Below, piece after piece: positions 51,833 to 61,112 of a stretch of DNA of 64,000 nt (its first letter is position 1; the number at the start of each line of letters is the position of its first letter). Origin of the DNA: DATMNR01 sp963702765 (GTDB lineage Bacteria; Chloroflexota; Ktedonobacteria; Ktedonobacterales; Ktedonobacteraceae). The notes under the pieces are model-generated. The model saw only the letters and a program-made list of their open reading frames with translations. It had not been told where the DNA came from and searched no databases. The stretch lies in NCBI GenBank assembly GCA_963702765.1, contig CAVPEB010000027.1:186001-250000 (forward strand), given 5' to 3'. Made by a program: the position numbers and the translations under genes.

Positions 51833-54085
51833 TTAATATCTTCCGCGGTATGTCGTTTTCGCAGCCGATTTAGTAATGATGTCGCCGTTGATTCTGACAA
51901 CAATGCCCTCTTTATCGAAGGCGCGCCGCACATTTGCCAGAGTGGTATCGCTATCCACAGCGATGGCGCATGGGCCAATTCTGCGCAGGCCCAAGGCGCT
52001 GAACTTTGACGAGGAACAGATTTCATTTGCTATTGCCTCGTCAGGCACTTCGATAAGCAGGAACTGGGAGATGGTAACTTCCTTATATGATTTCGTCCAG
52101 TCGCGCAGGGTATAGACAACATTCTGGGGTAATTCTTTCTGGCTATGGTCTTCAAGGATTTTGATAATTTGCCCAATGTTGCGGCCAGCTTCTAAACCAC
52201 GCAAAACCGATAGTCTCGTCAGGGTCAGGCGGCTTACAATACCTACTTGATTGATCAGTGCAAAGGGCAAAAGACTGTACACGGTTTGCAGATCGGGTTG
52301 TAGTAGAAGCAATTCAAAACTTGGTTGCACTATCAATGAGCGTTCGTTGGTAGGAATGGCTGTATTAGTAGTTTCCCCTTTCGTTTGGAGGACAGCCGCT
52401 GCAAGGTCGGTAAGCATAAAGGCATCAGGATTGACCGGCTCATCGTCTTCTGGTACTTGAGGTCGTTGATACCCCAGCGTTATCATGCCTAATTCATGAA
52501 GGGTAGAACTGAGCATGCCAAGAATAATTTGTCCATCTAATTTGTACCAATTCGCCAGCATATTCCTGTTACTACGATAGCCAGATACACCCATTGCCGC
52601 ATAGCGCGGGCGCAGTACATATGGATCGTGATCTTTCATCGTACGCAACAGAGAAGACATTGAGTACCATTGGCCGGGAGTGCATGTATTTAAATATGAC
52701 ATGACAGCTTTGCGGCCAGCTAAGATATCAAGATAGTAGCTATCATAGTAATTATCGTTCTGGTCTACGTCCACACCCGCAACATCAATCCAGGGGTGCC
52801 CCTCAAGCCAATAATTCAGCAAACTATGCGTCTGGTCAACAACATTCATAAGTGACCACTTATCGAATTGCGGTCCCTGTATAAATCGTGGCTTAATACT
52901 ATCTGCCGTTGACTTGCTGAGTTTCACAAAACCAAGTTCTTGCGCTACGCTAAACAGCATATCAACAGTATCGTCGCCTTCATAATACGGCTGAGTGCGT
53001 ATCTTGACTTGCATTGCAGGTAGAAGCTTGTTCACGATACGCTTGGGCACTCTACTGGATTGTGTAGGCTCGATATTTTGCTGGAACATAGCCCCTAAGA
53101 TGGTTGCCAGATCATACAAGACCAATGTATCGCCTTTTTGCGTTGATTGGGGTGGCGTATCGAGGGTAACCATGCCAGGAGCCAGCGCATCTTCTTCGAT
53201 CTCGGGTTGAGCAGCAGCCTTTTTTAAATTTTTGAGTAATTCACGAGGTACGAACAGTTGTCGTTCGGGACCCGAAAAAGCATCAAAGGCAATCGCGAAC
53301 TTTTCAAGCTCATGAATAGCTACGGATAATTCACTGTTGTCAAAGCCGGTGAATTCACGTACTGCCTGCATAGTAGCAACACCATCGTTGTCACATAACC
53401 ATTTGAGAAGCCTGCGTGTTTTGGCGTCGAGATGTTCCCAGACGTAAAGGGCTACATCAGGCTGAACCATTTGCCCGACAAGTCGAACGCTCGGTAGCGT
53501 TCGTGAATAGTAGTCATGCAGCATGAACCCATAGAGACGACCTATTTCATACAGCCTGTCCTGATTGAATCTCGCCAAAATGTTTTCAAGTTTCATTTGC
53601 GAACGATCGATGTTGGTAGAATAAATCTCGTTTGCAATGGAAAGCAGAGGCGTGAGCATCTCTTTCGCAACAGAAAGTTTCGTCGTTTTAACACCGGCAG
53701 AATTTTTTTGCTTCGATGAAGAGCCTGTCGTTGCACCTGCATATTTTACAGTGGTCTGTTCCTCTATAACCAGCATGTATTGTTTAAGAGTGGCCAGCGC
53801 TTGCTCAAACTTATCCTCGGGCAAACGGGTTATTTTGTGGATCACATCGTGTAAGACACTGTTAGAGGCTGAAAAGTTGAGCATATTGTGCAATAGTTTA
53901 CGCTCATCTTCGTTGATCTGTTCCCAGGCAAAACGCACAGCAATCGGGTCCTGCATACGCTGGATCATTAAGCCGTAGTGGAGTCGCCAACCTTCTTCTG
54001 GCGCATCGCCAATTCCCCACCAACGGGCAAGTTGCTTAAGCTGTTCTTCGGAATATTCAGCCAGTGCTTGCTTCAATGTCTTCAT
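51833..54085 (-). CDS. Helicase-associated (PF13625-like) protein
   Basis: A 750-residue protein without obvious Walker motifs. Its C-terminal half (about residues 575-700) shows the pattern of the XPB/Ssl2-type helicase-associated domain: RSLIVQPSFELLLLQPDLQT, then LINQVGIVSRLTLTRLSVLR and YKEVTISQFLLIEVPDEAIA. The N-terminal 90 residues (LKQALAEYSEEQLKQLARWW) resemble a regulatory SAP-like start seen in actinobacterial and chloroflexal homologues. Probably DNA-linked; exact role unknown. It ends four bases from folD. Confidence 0.75.
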   Translation of the reverse strand: MKTLKQALAEYSEEQLKQLARWWGIGDAPEEGWRLHYGLMIQRMQDPIAVRFAWEQINEDERKLLHNMLNFSASNSVLHDVIHKITRLPEDKFEQALATLKQYMLVIEEQTTVKYAGATTGSSSKQKNSAGVKTTKLSVAKEMLTPLLSIANEIYSTNIDRSQMKLENILARFNQDRLYEIGRLYGFMLHDYYSRTLPSVRLVGQMVQPDVALYVWEHLDAKTRRLLKWLCDNDGVATMQAVREFTGFDNSELSVAIHELEKFAIAFDAFSGPERQLFVPRELLKNLKKAAAQPEIEEDALAPGMVTLDTPPQSTQKGDTLVLYDLATILGAMFQQNIEPTQSSRVPKRIVNKLLPAMQVKIRTQPYYEGDDTVDMLFSVAQELGFVKLSKSTADSIKPRFIQGPQFDKWSLMNVVDQTHSLLNYWLEGHPWIDVAGVDVDQNDNYYDSYYLDILAGRKAVMSYLNTCTPGQWYSMSSLLRTMKDHDPYVLRPRYAAMGVSGYRSNRNMLANWYKLDGQIILGMLSSTLHELGMITLGYQRPQVPEDDEPVNPDAFMLTDLAAAVLQTKGETTNTAIPTNERSLIVQPSFELLLLQPDLQTVYSLLPFALINQVGIVSRLTLTRLSVLRGLEAGRNIGQIIKILEDHSQKELPQNVVYTLRDWTKSYKEVTISQFLLIEVPDEAIANEICSSSKFSALGLRRIGPCAIAVDSDTTLANVRRAFDKEGIVVRINGDIITKSAAKTTYRGRY

Positions 54086-54204
54086 ACGAATACTCTCTTA
54101 AGGGATCTCTTTGTATTTACATTCTGCATTGAAAACTGCGGACGACCATAAAGGCCCACCCAGCCACTCCTCAACTTCCCTCGCCCCTACGAGAGGGAAG
54201 GTGT

Positions 54205-55095
54205 TTATTCCACCGATTCGGGTTGATACTGCTCGATGAAGCGAATGACTTCTCGCGTCAACTGGCTGGGGGTAGAGGCGCCAGCAGTAACGGCAATACG
54301 TTTTTTGCCCTGTAACCAATCGGTGTTGAGTTGAGATAGATCTTCGATGCGTACTGCTGGAACGCCAGCCAGCTCTTCGGATACCTGCACGAGACGATTA
54401 GTATTATTGCTGCGCGGATCACCTACGACGACTGTCAAATCTGCACCCTTTGCCTGGGCTACCACCGCTTCCTGACGTGTCTGCGTTGCAGCGCAGATGT
54501 CGATATGCACCTGAGCATGGGGATACTTCACTTTAATATACTCGATAACACGCCGAGTATCCCATTGTGAGAGCGTTGTCTGGGTAGAAACGGCTATTTT
54601 TTGTTCTTGCTCTGGGGTCAGGACAAGCGCATCAACATCGGCTTCATTCTCAACCAGGCTGATGTAACCCGGGACTTCGCCAAGCACACCCTCGGGTTCT
54701 GGATGCCCCTTCTTACCAATGTAAAAGATATAGTAACCATCAGCCGCTAATTCGCGCACGAGGTCGTGAGTAACGGTTACGTCTGGACAGGTGGCATCGA
54801 TGCAATGCAAGCCATGCTCACGTGCTCTACGTTTGACAAGCGGAGAAACGCCATGCGCGGTGAATATGACTGTGCCCTCTTTCACCTGATCCAGGATACT
54901 TACTCGATCCGGGCCATCGAGAGTGATGACTCCAAGGTTCGTGAGTTCTTCTATGGCGTGACGGTTATGAACAATTTGCCCGATGATATAGATGGGTCGC
55001 GGGTGAGTAGGATCTTTCGCCACCTGACGGACTGTTTGTAATGCATCAACTACCCCATAGCAGTAGCCACGGGGAGAGATTTTAATGACTTCCAT
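54205..55095 (-). CDS. ispH: 4-hydroxy-3-methylbut-2-enyl diphosphate reductase
   Basis: A 296-residue IspH (LytB), the last enzyme of the MEP pathway, which reduces HMBPP to IPP and DMAPP with an iron-sulfur cluster. The three cluster cysteines are seen in RGYCYGVVDAL (about residue 12), IDATCPDVTVTH (about 98) and IDICAATQTRQEAV (about 190), and the substrate motifs HGVSP, HPEPEGVLGE, GDPRSNNTNRL and AGASTPSQL are complete. The ATG at 55095 starts MEVIKISPRGYC. Its presence implies isoprenoid synthesis by the MEP route. Confidence 0.95.
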   Translation of the reverse strand: MEVIKISPRGYCYGVVDALQTVRQVAKDPTHPRPIYIIGQIVHNRHAIEELTNLGVITLDGPDRVSILDQVKEGTVIFTAHGVSPLVKRRAREHGLHCIDATCPDVTVTHDLVRELAADGYYIFYIGKKGHPEPEGVLGEVPGYISLVENEADVDALVLTPEQEQKIAVSTQTTLSQWDTRRVIEYIKVKYPHAQVHIDICAATQTRQEAVVAQAKGADLTVVVGDPRSNNTNRLVQVSEELAGVPAVRIEDLSQLNTDWLQGKKRIAVTAGASTPSQLTREVIRFIEQYQPESVE

Positions 55096-55168
55096 ATATT
55101 TCCTTGTATGAGGGATACTCCAATTAATAGTAGGACGCAGCAGTCCTATTCATTGTACCATCTCGCTC

Positions 55169-55591
55169 CTAGATATGCACTTGATCCTTGTTCAATATCT
55201 CTCGAAGATCATCGGGTGTATAAAGGCAGACAGCGGGCAATAGACCTGCCAGTTCTTCAACAGAGGTAGATTCTGCAAGATCAAAGATGAGCAGTGGAGA
55301 GCGACGTCCGATACATCCCTGAGCTATAGCCGAAGCAGTAAGTTGAGGAATTGGATGTGAGGGTAGAGAGCTTACTGGAAGATTCATGAGTAATTGCACG
55401 TGCGGTATGATGGATGGGACCAGGAAATCAGTATCTTCCTGGTAGATGTACTTCATGCCTGCATGTTGCAGCAGAACACTGTAAGGGTTTCGTTGTTCCT
55501 CAGGTCCAATTAGGAGAGCCGAGCGGCCCCGCAGGCCACCAAGGCTGGCTTCTGCAATAGAGACGACCTCTTCAACAAAACGATGCATCAA
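55169..55591 (-). CDS. Glutamyl-tRNA reductase-like mini-protein
   Basis: A 140-residue protein in which VSIAEASLGGLRGRSALLIG and LLIFDLAESTSVEELAGLLP followed by VCLYTPDDLREILNKD match the NADPH-binding half of HemA (A-x-x-x-FG-L-x-G-x-x-x-L-x-x-G and the V-x-LY-x-x-DDL ending). The catalytic cysteine domain and the C-terminal dimerisation helix are missing, and the classic G-x-G-x-x-G is reduced to LLIGPEEQRN. It may be a relic or a repurposed domain. It lies 70 bases upstream of ispH on the same strand. Confidence 0.55.
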   Translation of the reverse strand: MMHRFVEEVVSIAEASLGGLRGRSALLIGPEEQRNPYSVLLQHAGMKYIYQEDTDFLVPSIIPHVQLLMNLPVSSLPSHPIPQLTASAIAQGCIGRRSPLLIFDLAESTSVEELAGLLPAVCLYTPDDLREILNKDQVHI

Positions 55592-55722
55592 TTACTCACT
55601 CTTTTCTTATGGGATGATACGGTCAATCGAAGCTATAGAATACTATAGCAAACTCATACCCTGATTTAACATCGGGTAATTACCTTATTTTTGGTGAGGT
55701 TATGTATAAGGTATATGTACTT

Positions 55723-57081
55723 TTACCCTACCTGCGTTGGCACCTCGGCACGGGTCGCCTCTAAAATCATGCGCATGCCATATCTGGGGCGCAACGTGAT
55801 GCGTGGTTGAGGAACAACCGTGAATCCAGGCACAAGGCGAGGCGTGTAATGCTGGAGGATGGTAGCGAGCAATAAACGTGTCTCGAGTTCTGCAAAGGGC
55901 ATGCCAATGCAGATACGCGGTCCTCCTCCGAAGGGGAAGTAGGCCCATTGGGGCACCTGCTGCCCATTGACAGGATCCCAGCGCTCAGGGCGGAATACAT
56001 CTGGATCACCCCAGATGTCGGGCAGGTGATGCAGAACCCACTGACTAAAAATGGCAATGGTACCAGCCTCAAAGTGATAGCCATCCAGATCAAAGGAATC
56101 AACAGCCCTGCGAGTGAGCGTCCACGCGGGAGGATATACCCGCCACGATTCATTGATAACCCATTCAAGGTAGGGTAAGTTTGACAGATCAGCAACGCTG
56201 GGAGAACGGCCTTGAAGAACGGTATGTAATTCAGAGAGCAGCTTTTCAAGCACATGAGGATTCTGTGAAAGCAGGTAGAACGTCCAGCTCAAGGTGTTCT
56301 GAGCAGTCTCATGTCCGGCTGCTATAAAGGTCAACACCTGGTCATGAATCTGCTTATCCGTCATGGTGTTTCCCTCGTCTTGCGCCTCAAGCAACATCGA
56401 GAGTACATCGCCCACATCACGTCCATCCGCACGGCGCTGCTGAATCAAGTCATACACGAACGTATCCAGCGCTCGCTTGCCCTCCATCATCCTCCCAAAG
56501 CGTGTAAAAGGAAGATCGATTCGCACCCTTCTGACCGAACCAACTGTTCTGGTGGAATTTGTCATCACAGTAGTAAATGCCTGCCCTAAACTCGCACTTT
56601 GAGTGGGCGAGTCCAGGTTAAACAGGGCCTTCATGATAATACGCAGGGTTAACTGTTGCATTTCCTGCGGCATATCAACCTCAGACCCGGGTTGCCATTG
56701 CGCAAGCATCTCCTCGGTAAGATGTACCATCGTATCGGCATAGCCTTCAACACGACGCTTGTGGAACGCAGGCTGCACAAGGCGGCGCTGCTGGCGATGG
56801 AAATCCCCATCAGTCGTCAGCAAGCCATCACCAAGCAGAAAACGCAAATTTCCCAGACCGGGCTTTACAAAGTTACGGGGTTTCTCAACCAGGAAGAAGC
56901 GCACATGTTCAGGACGGAAGAACATCACAATTTGCTGTTTGCCAAAGTGAACTGTAGCCATACGACCGTACGTCTCTTGCATCTCGCGCACAAAATGCAG
57001 TGGGTCGCGTCTAAATTGAAATGTATTGCCTACGATTGGAAGTCCCTTTGGACCGGGTGGAAGTGTATCATTGTTTGCCAT
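55723..57081 (-). CDS. Cytochrome P450
   Basis: A 452-residue haem monooxygenase. The oxygen-binding I-helix motif is FIAAGHETAQNTLSWTF (about residue 248), the ExxR of the K helix is in VINESWRVYPP (about 312), and the haem-binding loop is YFPFGGGPRICIGMPFAELE with its cysteine ligand (about 388-407). An N-terminal PPGPKGLPIVGNTFQF proline hinge is present but no membrane anchor, so it is probably soluble. No ferredoxin or reductase partner is in the window. Confidence 0.9.
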   Translation of the reverse strand: MANNDTLPPGPKGLPIVGNTFQFRRDPLHFVREMQETYGRMATVHFGKQQIVMFFRPEHVRFFLVEKPRNFVKPGLGNLRFLLGDGLLTTDGDFHRQQRRLVQPAFHKRRVEGYADTMVHLTEEMLAQWQPGSEVDMPQEMQQLTLRIIMKALFNLDSPTQSASLGQAFTTVMTNSTRTVGSVRRVRIDLPFTRFGRMMEGKRALDTFVYDLIQQRRADGRDVGDVLSMLLEAQDEGNTMTDKQIHDQVLTFIAAGHETAQNTLSWTFYLLSQNPHVLEKLLSELHTVLQGRSPSVADLSNLPYLEWVINESWRVYPPAWTLTRRAVDSFDLDGYHFEAGTIAIFSQWVLHHLPDIWGDPDVFRPERWDPVNGQQVPQWAYFPFGGGPRICIGMPFAELETRLLLATILQHYTPRLVPGFTVVPQPRITLRPRYGMRMILEATRAEVPTQVG

Positions 57082-57283
57082 GTGTCTATTTGTCTTTCCT
57101 GGTTGTCTCTTGCATAAGGAATGAGCGTGCACGCTCGGATATAATCATTGTATAACCTGTACAGGCTCTTCGCCATATTCTGATAATTGATATACGAACT
57201 AGAAGGGCTTGTGTTGCAGCTTTATGGCATTACAGAACCCATGAAGCACGTTCCAGGGCTTGTCAGTGTGAACACTCACACGG

Positions 57284-57354
57284 TGTCATACTGAGCGCCA
57301 GCGAAGGATCTCACGCGATGGGTAACGAGATTCTTCGCTTCGCTCAGAATGACA
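57284..57354. repeat. Imperfect TGTCAT...ATGACA inverted repeat
   Basis: The left arm begins TGTCATACTGAGCG at 57284 and the right arm ends CTCAGAATGACA at 57354, with a middle containing GATGGGTAACGAG. It belongs to the same family as the perfect copy at 42018-42091: both share TGTCAT-x-CTGA at the outer end and the loop word TGGG-x-AACG. The 350 bases around it (57133-57508) hold no gene. Confidence 0.75.
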
Positions 57355-57508
57355 CGAGGAGGCACAGAACGACAAAGGGGCGATTAGAATGACAAGGCTA
57401 GACCTAACTGTTGAAGAAGAACTTTCAACTGGATTTGAACAATGCCTCAGAGCAACAAATAGATTCAAGAAGGGAGTCAGCTTATGAACACATTTCGGTT
57501 GGGACCAG

Positions 57509-58247
57509 ATGGCTTACTGGTGGGATGAAAAGCAAGGTGATGAAGGTGATCTTTGGCACAGGGCGTTGATTGATCCTCCATTGCTTCGCCTGGCTGGTGA
57601 TGTACGTGGATTGCATGTACTGGACCTCGCATGTGGAAACGGCTACCTTAGTCGCCGTTTCGCGCGTCAAGGAGCCATAGTCACCGCTGTTGATGCCAAT
57701 GCGCCACTTATTGAGCTTATTCGCACACGAGAGGAACAGGAGTCTATCAGCCATTACCTATCATGTAGCTGATGCCGCTCAACTGGATATGCTTGAAGAT
57801 GGCATAGTTGACCTCGTCATCTGCAATATGGCTTTGATGGATATCGAGGATGCAGCAGGAGCTATCCAGGAAGTTTCCCGCGTGCTCAAGTCAAGAGGAC
57901 GCTTCGTTGCGAGCATTTCCCATCCTTGTTTTGATAAAGTGAACACATCCGGTTGGGAGATCGAATATATCTACCCTACCACCACGATCTGGCGAAAAAT
58001 GAGCCATTATCGCGAGATAGCAGTAGACGACCTACCCTGGCTAAAAGTACCTGGCAATGTCGTCAACACACGCTCGTACCATCGTCCACTATCATGGTAT
58101 TTTCGCATCTTACGAGCCTCTGGCCTGCTTGTTGCAGCGTTGGAAGAACCCGAACCAACGGAGGAACTACTGGCAAATTCAGAGCAGGGGTCATGGATTG
58201 CTGAGATTCCACTTCATTGTGTGATTGAAGCATGGAAGATCGAGTGA
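57509..58247 (+). CDS. Class I SAM-dependent methyltransferase, frameshifted
   Basis: The first frame starts MAYWWDEKQGDEGDLWHRAL and holds the SAM motif VLDLACGNGYLSRRFARQGA (about residue 37). A shift near 57745, after RTREEQESIS, moves to a second frame that continues AITYHVADAAQLDMLEDGIV, DLVICNMALMDIEDAAGAIQ and EVSRVLKSRGRFVASISHPC. These are the canonical methyltransferase motifs II to IV. The product ends at 58247. Codons immediately upstream (FGWDQMAYWW) suggest the gene once began earlier. Confidence 0.7.
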
Positions 58248-58270
58248 GGCTGAAATAAGGAGTACAAACT

Positions 58271-58526
58271 GTGCGCTATATGCTATTAATTTACGCCAGT
58301 GAGGCAGACTACTTGCACATGACAAACGAGGAGCGCGCTGCTATCATGCAGGGGCATGGCACATTTGCTCAAGAGGCGTTGCAGCGCGGCATACTGATGG
58401 GAGGAGCACCTTTGCAACCAACGAGCACAGCCAGGACTGTTCAAGTGCGTAAAGGTAAAACTTTAGTTACCGATGGTCCATTCGCCGAAACGAAGGAACA
58501 GCTTGCAGGTACGTATATTCTTGATT
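58271..58526 (+). pseudogene. YCII-related domain gene, truncated by an IS3 element
   Basis: The first 85 codons read MRYMLLIYASEADYLHMTNE, MQGHGTFAQEALQRGILMGG and VTDGPFAETKEQLAGTYILD, a typical DGPF/YCII-type domain (PhnB-like, alpha-beta ferredoxin fold). At about 58527 the reading frame passes without interruption into IS3 OrfB sequence (CELFGVSRSWYYER). The usual family end (CxDLDEAIEWAARIP) is missing. It begins with GTG and AAGGAG is in place. As it stands the frame encodes a chimera. Confidence 0.75.
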
Positions 58527-59332
58527 GCTGCGAGCTGTTCGGCGTCAGCCGCAGTTGGTATTACGAGCGCACTAGCCAGCCAGAGAGCGATGCAGAGGAG
58601 ATCGCTTTACGCGATCAGATCGAGCGGATCATCCTCGAATTTTCCGGCTATGGTTATCGGCGCGTGACCCATGCCGAAGCAAGGCTCGGCTGGAAAGTCA
58701 ATCACAAGCGGGTGCTACGCATCATGCGCGAGGAGTTCTTGCTCTGCCACTTGAAGAAACGCTTTGTGGTTATGAAGACCGATGCGCGGCACGGCTTGCC
58801 AGTCTATCCGAATCGGCTGGCTGGTATGGTGTTGATGGTACCCAACCAGGCTTGGGTGGCTGATTTGACCTATATTCGCTTACGAAGTTCCTTTGTGTAT
58901 CTGGATGCATTTAAATGCGTTCTCGCGCCGCTGTGTAGGCTGGCATCTCGCGCGAGACATGAGCACACAGCTCACGCTCGCCGCGCTGCAGCAGGCCATT
59001 GTCGAGCGCCAGCCGCAGCCGGGCTTGATCCACCATTCTGATCGCGGGGTGCAGTATGCCAGTCATGACTATATCGAACAGTGAGACAGATCGATTTACA
59101 GATCAGCAGGTTTCGGTGAGTAATCCGTATGACAATGCGAAGGGCGAGAGCTTTTTCAAGACCTAAAAGCAAGAGGAGGTGTATCTCAAAAAGTATGAGT
59201 CGTTTGCCGACGCCGAGGCCAATGTGGAGGAGTTCATTGAGCAGGTGTATACTACCAAGCGATTACATTCCAGTTTGGGCTATGTGCCACCTGTGGAGTT
59301 CGAGGCTGCGTGTGCTGCACTGCCAAGCAGAT
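58527..59332 (+). pseudogene. IS3-family transposase (OrfB) remnant
   Basis: The frame continuing from the YCII gene gives RIILEFSGYGYRRVTHAEAR, MREEFLLCHLKKRFVV and NQAWVADLTYIRL, the first half of an IS3-type DDE domain with its first Asp. After a shift near 58910, GLIHHSDRGVQYASHDYIEQ carries the second Asp and then an early stop; a further frame has SNPYDNAKGESFFKT, AEANVEEFIEQVYTTKRLHS and SLGYVPPVEFE. At least two frameshifts and one stop rule out a working protein. Confidence 0.75.
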
Positions 59333-59503
59333 GACAGACCGATGGCGCAGAGCGCTGAGACCTCGTCATTCAGACCAGCAAAACCCTGCTGTTTTTTTGC
59401 TTTCAATCAAGCCTACCAACCCGTACCGCGCAAGTGCACAGAAGTCAAGCGCATTGCGAGGTACGAGTAACTTGGCTTGACTCCTGGAAGCGGCGAGGTA
59501 CAC

Positions 59504-59917
59504 TCATCCTGGCCTGATTGGCCTGCTATCCGACTCCACAGGGCGGACTGCGCTTTCTTGTATATTGGCCTGAATGGCATTAAGTTTTGCAGTTGGTATG
59601 AGGCTGATGGGGGATTCAAGCTTCATCGTCGGCATCAGGCTGATGGGGGATTCAAGTTTCATTTTAGTACTAGGGTTTTCCATTGCCCAACCCATAATAC
59701 CAATGAAGACAAAGAGGAGGGAAACGAGAGCAACCCAGGGAAAATTGGAAATGAACAGCAACATCAAGCCAACGACGAAGACAATGATCGCTATACTCAA
59801 CAGAAGCGGCCATAGACTTGGACCAGGAAGTCGAATATGTTGCACTCCTTCCTGTATTTCCCCTGGACCCAGCGTACGGGACACATTGACCTGGACACGT
59901 TGCAGTGATGGTTCCAT
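59504..59917 (-). CDS. Small membrane protein with a 12-residue repeat
   Basis: A 137-residue protein starting MEPSLQRVQVNVSRTLGPGE. Two membrane helices cover about residues 33-55 and 60-77 (LWPLLLSIAIIVFVVGLMLL then PWVALVSLLFVFIGIMG). After them a twelve-residue unit MKLESPISLMPT occurs twice in tandem, encoded by a 36-base DNA repeat at about 59596-59667. It overlaps the preceding gene's start region (59932) closely on the same strand. No family assigned. Confidence 0.55.
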   Translation of the reverse strand: MEPSLQRVQVNVSRTLGPGEIQEGVQHIRLPGPSLWPLLLSIAIIVFVVGLMLLFISNFPWVALVSLLFVFIGIMGWAMENPSTKMKLESPISLMPTMKLESPISLIPTAKLNAIQANIQESAVRPVESDSRPIRPG

Positions 59918-59931
59918 ACGCATCCTCAAAC

Positions 59932-60797
59932 CTACTTCACTGTAATTGTCCCTACCATATAGGGGTGGTAAGAACAAATATAGTTATAAGTGCCAGGAGT
60001 TGTAAACGTGTACTGATAGGTAGCACCAACAATAAGTTCCCCACTATCAAACTTCCCACTGTCGGTGGCCGTATGCGGGATGCCACCATTATTCGTCCAT
60101 ACTACAGTCGAACCCACCCCAATCGTAATGTTGGCAGGACTGAAGCCGGAGTTTGTGACGGAGACCTGGACGGTCGTTGGTTGTAGCTTTGGCGAAGGCG
60201 TGGGCGTGGGTTTAGGGGGCTGCGTAGGCGTTGGTGTTGGTGTGGTTGCCTGTGTAGGAACAACCGCGACTATCGTGGGTGTAGCTGTAGAACTCGCAAC
60301 ATGTGTTGGAGTAGCAGTGGGAGCGAGCGAAGGCGTTGCCGTGAGACTTGATGTTGTCGGCTGATCTGAAGGAGTCGGAGTAACAATCGGAGTTGATGCA
60401 GATTTATGTCCCAATACAGTTGAGACGCCGTAGCCAACGTACCAAGCACGAGAACGACTACCAGTATGGAGCATAACAAGCCAATGATTACTCCCCAATT
60501 CTTGTACCATGGCTTTTGGCCTCTTTGTTTCCTTTGTGACGATCCGTATTCCGAAGGAGGTTGAGGTTGAAATTGTCCTGGTTGGGGTTGGTCCATGCCA
60601 TCCCCACTGGGGCTGCTGGGTATTCGGTGGCTGCTGTGGCATCCATTGAGTCTGTTGGGCATATGCCGGTTGCTGTGGTGCCCATTGGGATTGCTCCGTA
60701 TAAGATGGCTGTTGCGTCGGCCATTGAGGCTGCTGGCCATTCGGTGACTGTTGAGACCCCATGAAGATTGCTGGCCATTCGGTGGCTGTTGACTCAT
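59932..60797 (-). CDS. Membrane-anchored cupredoxin-domain protein, frames shifted
   Basis: The C-terminal 100 residues form a plastocyanin-like cupredoxin: FSPANITIGVGSTVVWTNNG, then GIPHTATDSGKFDSGELIVG and YTFTTPGTYNYICSYHPYMV. The His of IPHT and the C-x-x-H-P-x-M set would bind type 1 copper. Upstream are a Thr/Pro-rich spacer (about 80 residues), a membrane helix (NWGVIIGLLCSILVVVLVLG) and a Gln/Pro-rich N-terminus (QQPAYAQQTQWMPQQPPNTQ). The helix and the flanking parts are in different frames, so at least two shifts are needed to read the whole protein from the ATG at 60797. Confidence 0.7.
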
Positions 60798-61112
60798 AGT
60801 ATTATCCCCCATTCATTGTTCAGTATTGAGAAGTTACATGTGAAGTAGCGTAAACATCTTGCTTTTGTAACTGGGTAGTACATCAGTACTGTAGATTGAA
60901 CAACATTATTACTAATTGTGTCTCTCATGGGCATTCCAAAGAGAATTGTTAGTGTAACTCTTAGATGCCTTCCATGTTTTCTTATCCCATCTTACAAAAC
61001 CTTCAAACAAATCTGGCTACTAGAGCATAAAATGTTATAATGAGTTCTGAACACTCGTTCTTACTTATGAAAGAGCATATGCAACCGTTTGCCCATCTGG
61101 AGTATTTTCACC

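Noticed and set aside
54175..54200. Hairpin after ispH as a terminator
   Set aside because: The arms CTTCCCTC/GAGGGAAG pair, but no T run follows on the minus strand; it may be another short repeat.
59596..59667. Tandem repeat considered as a CRISPR-like array
   Set aside because: Only two units, no spacers between them, and the units encode a protein repeat.
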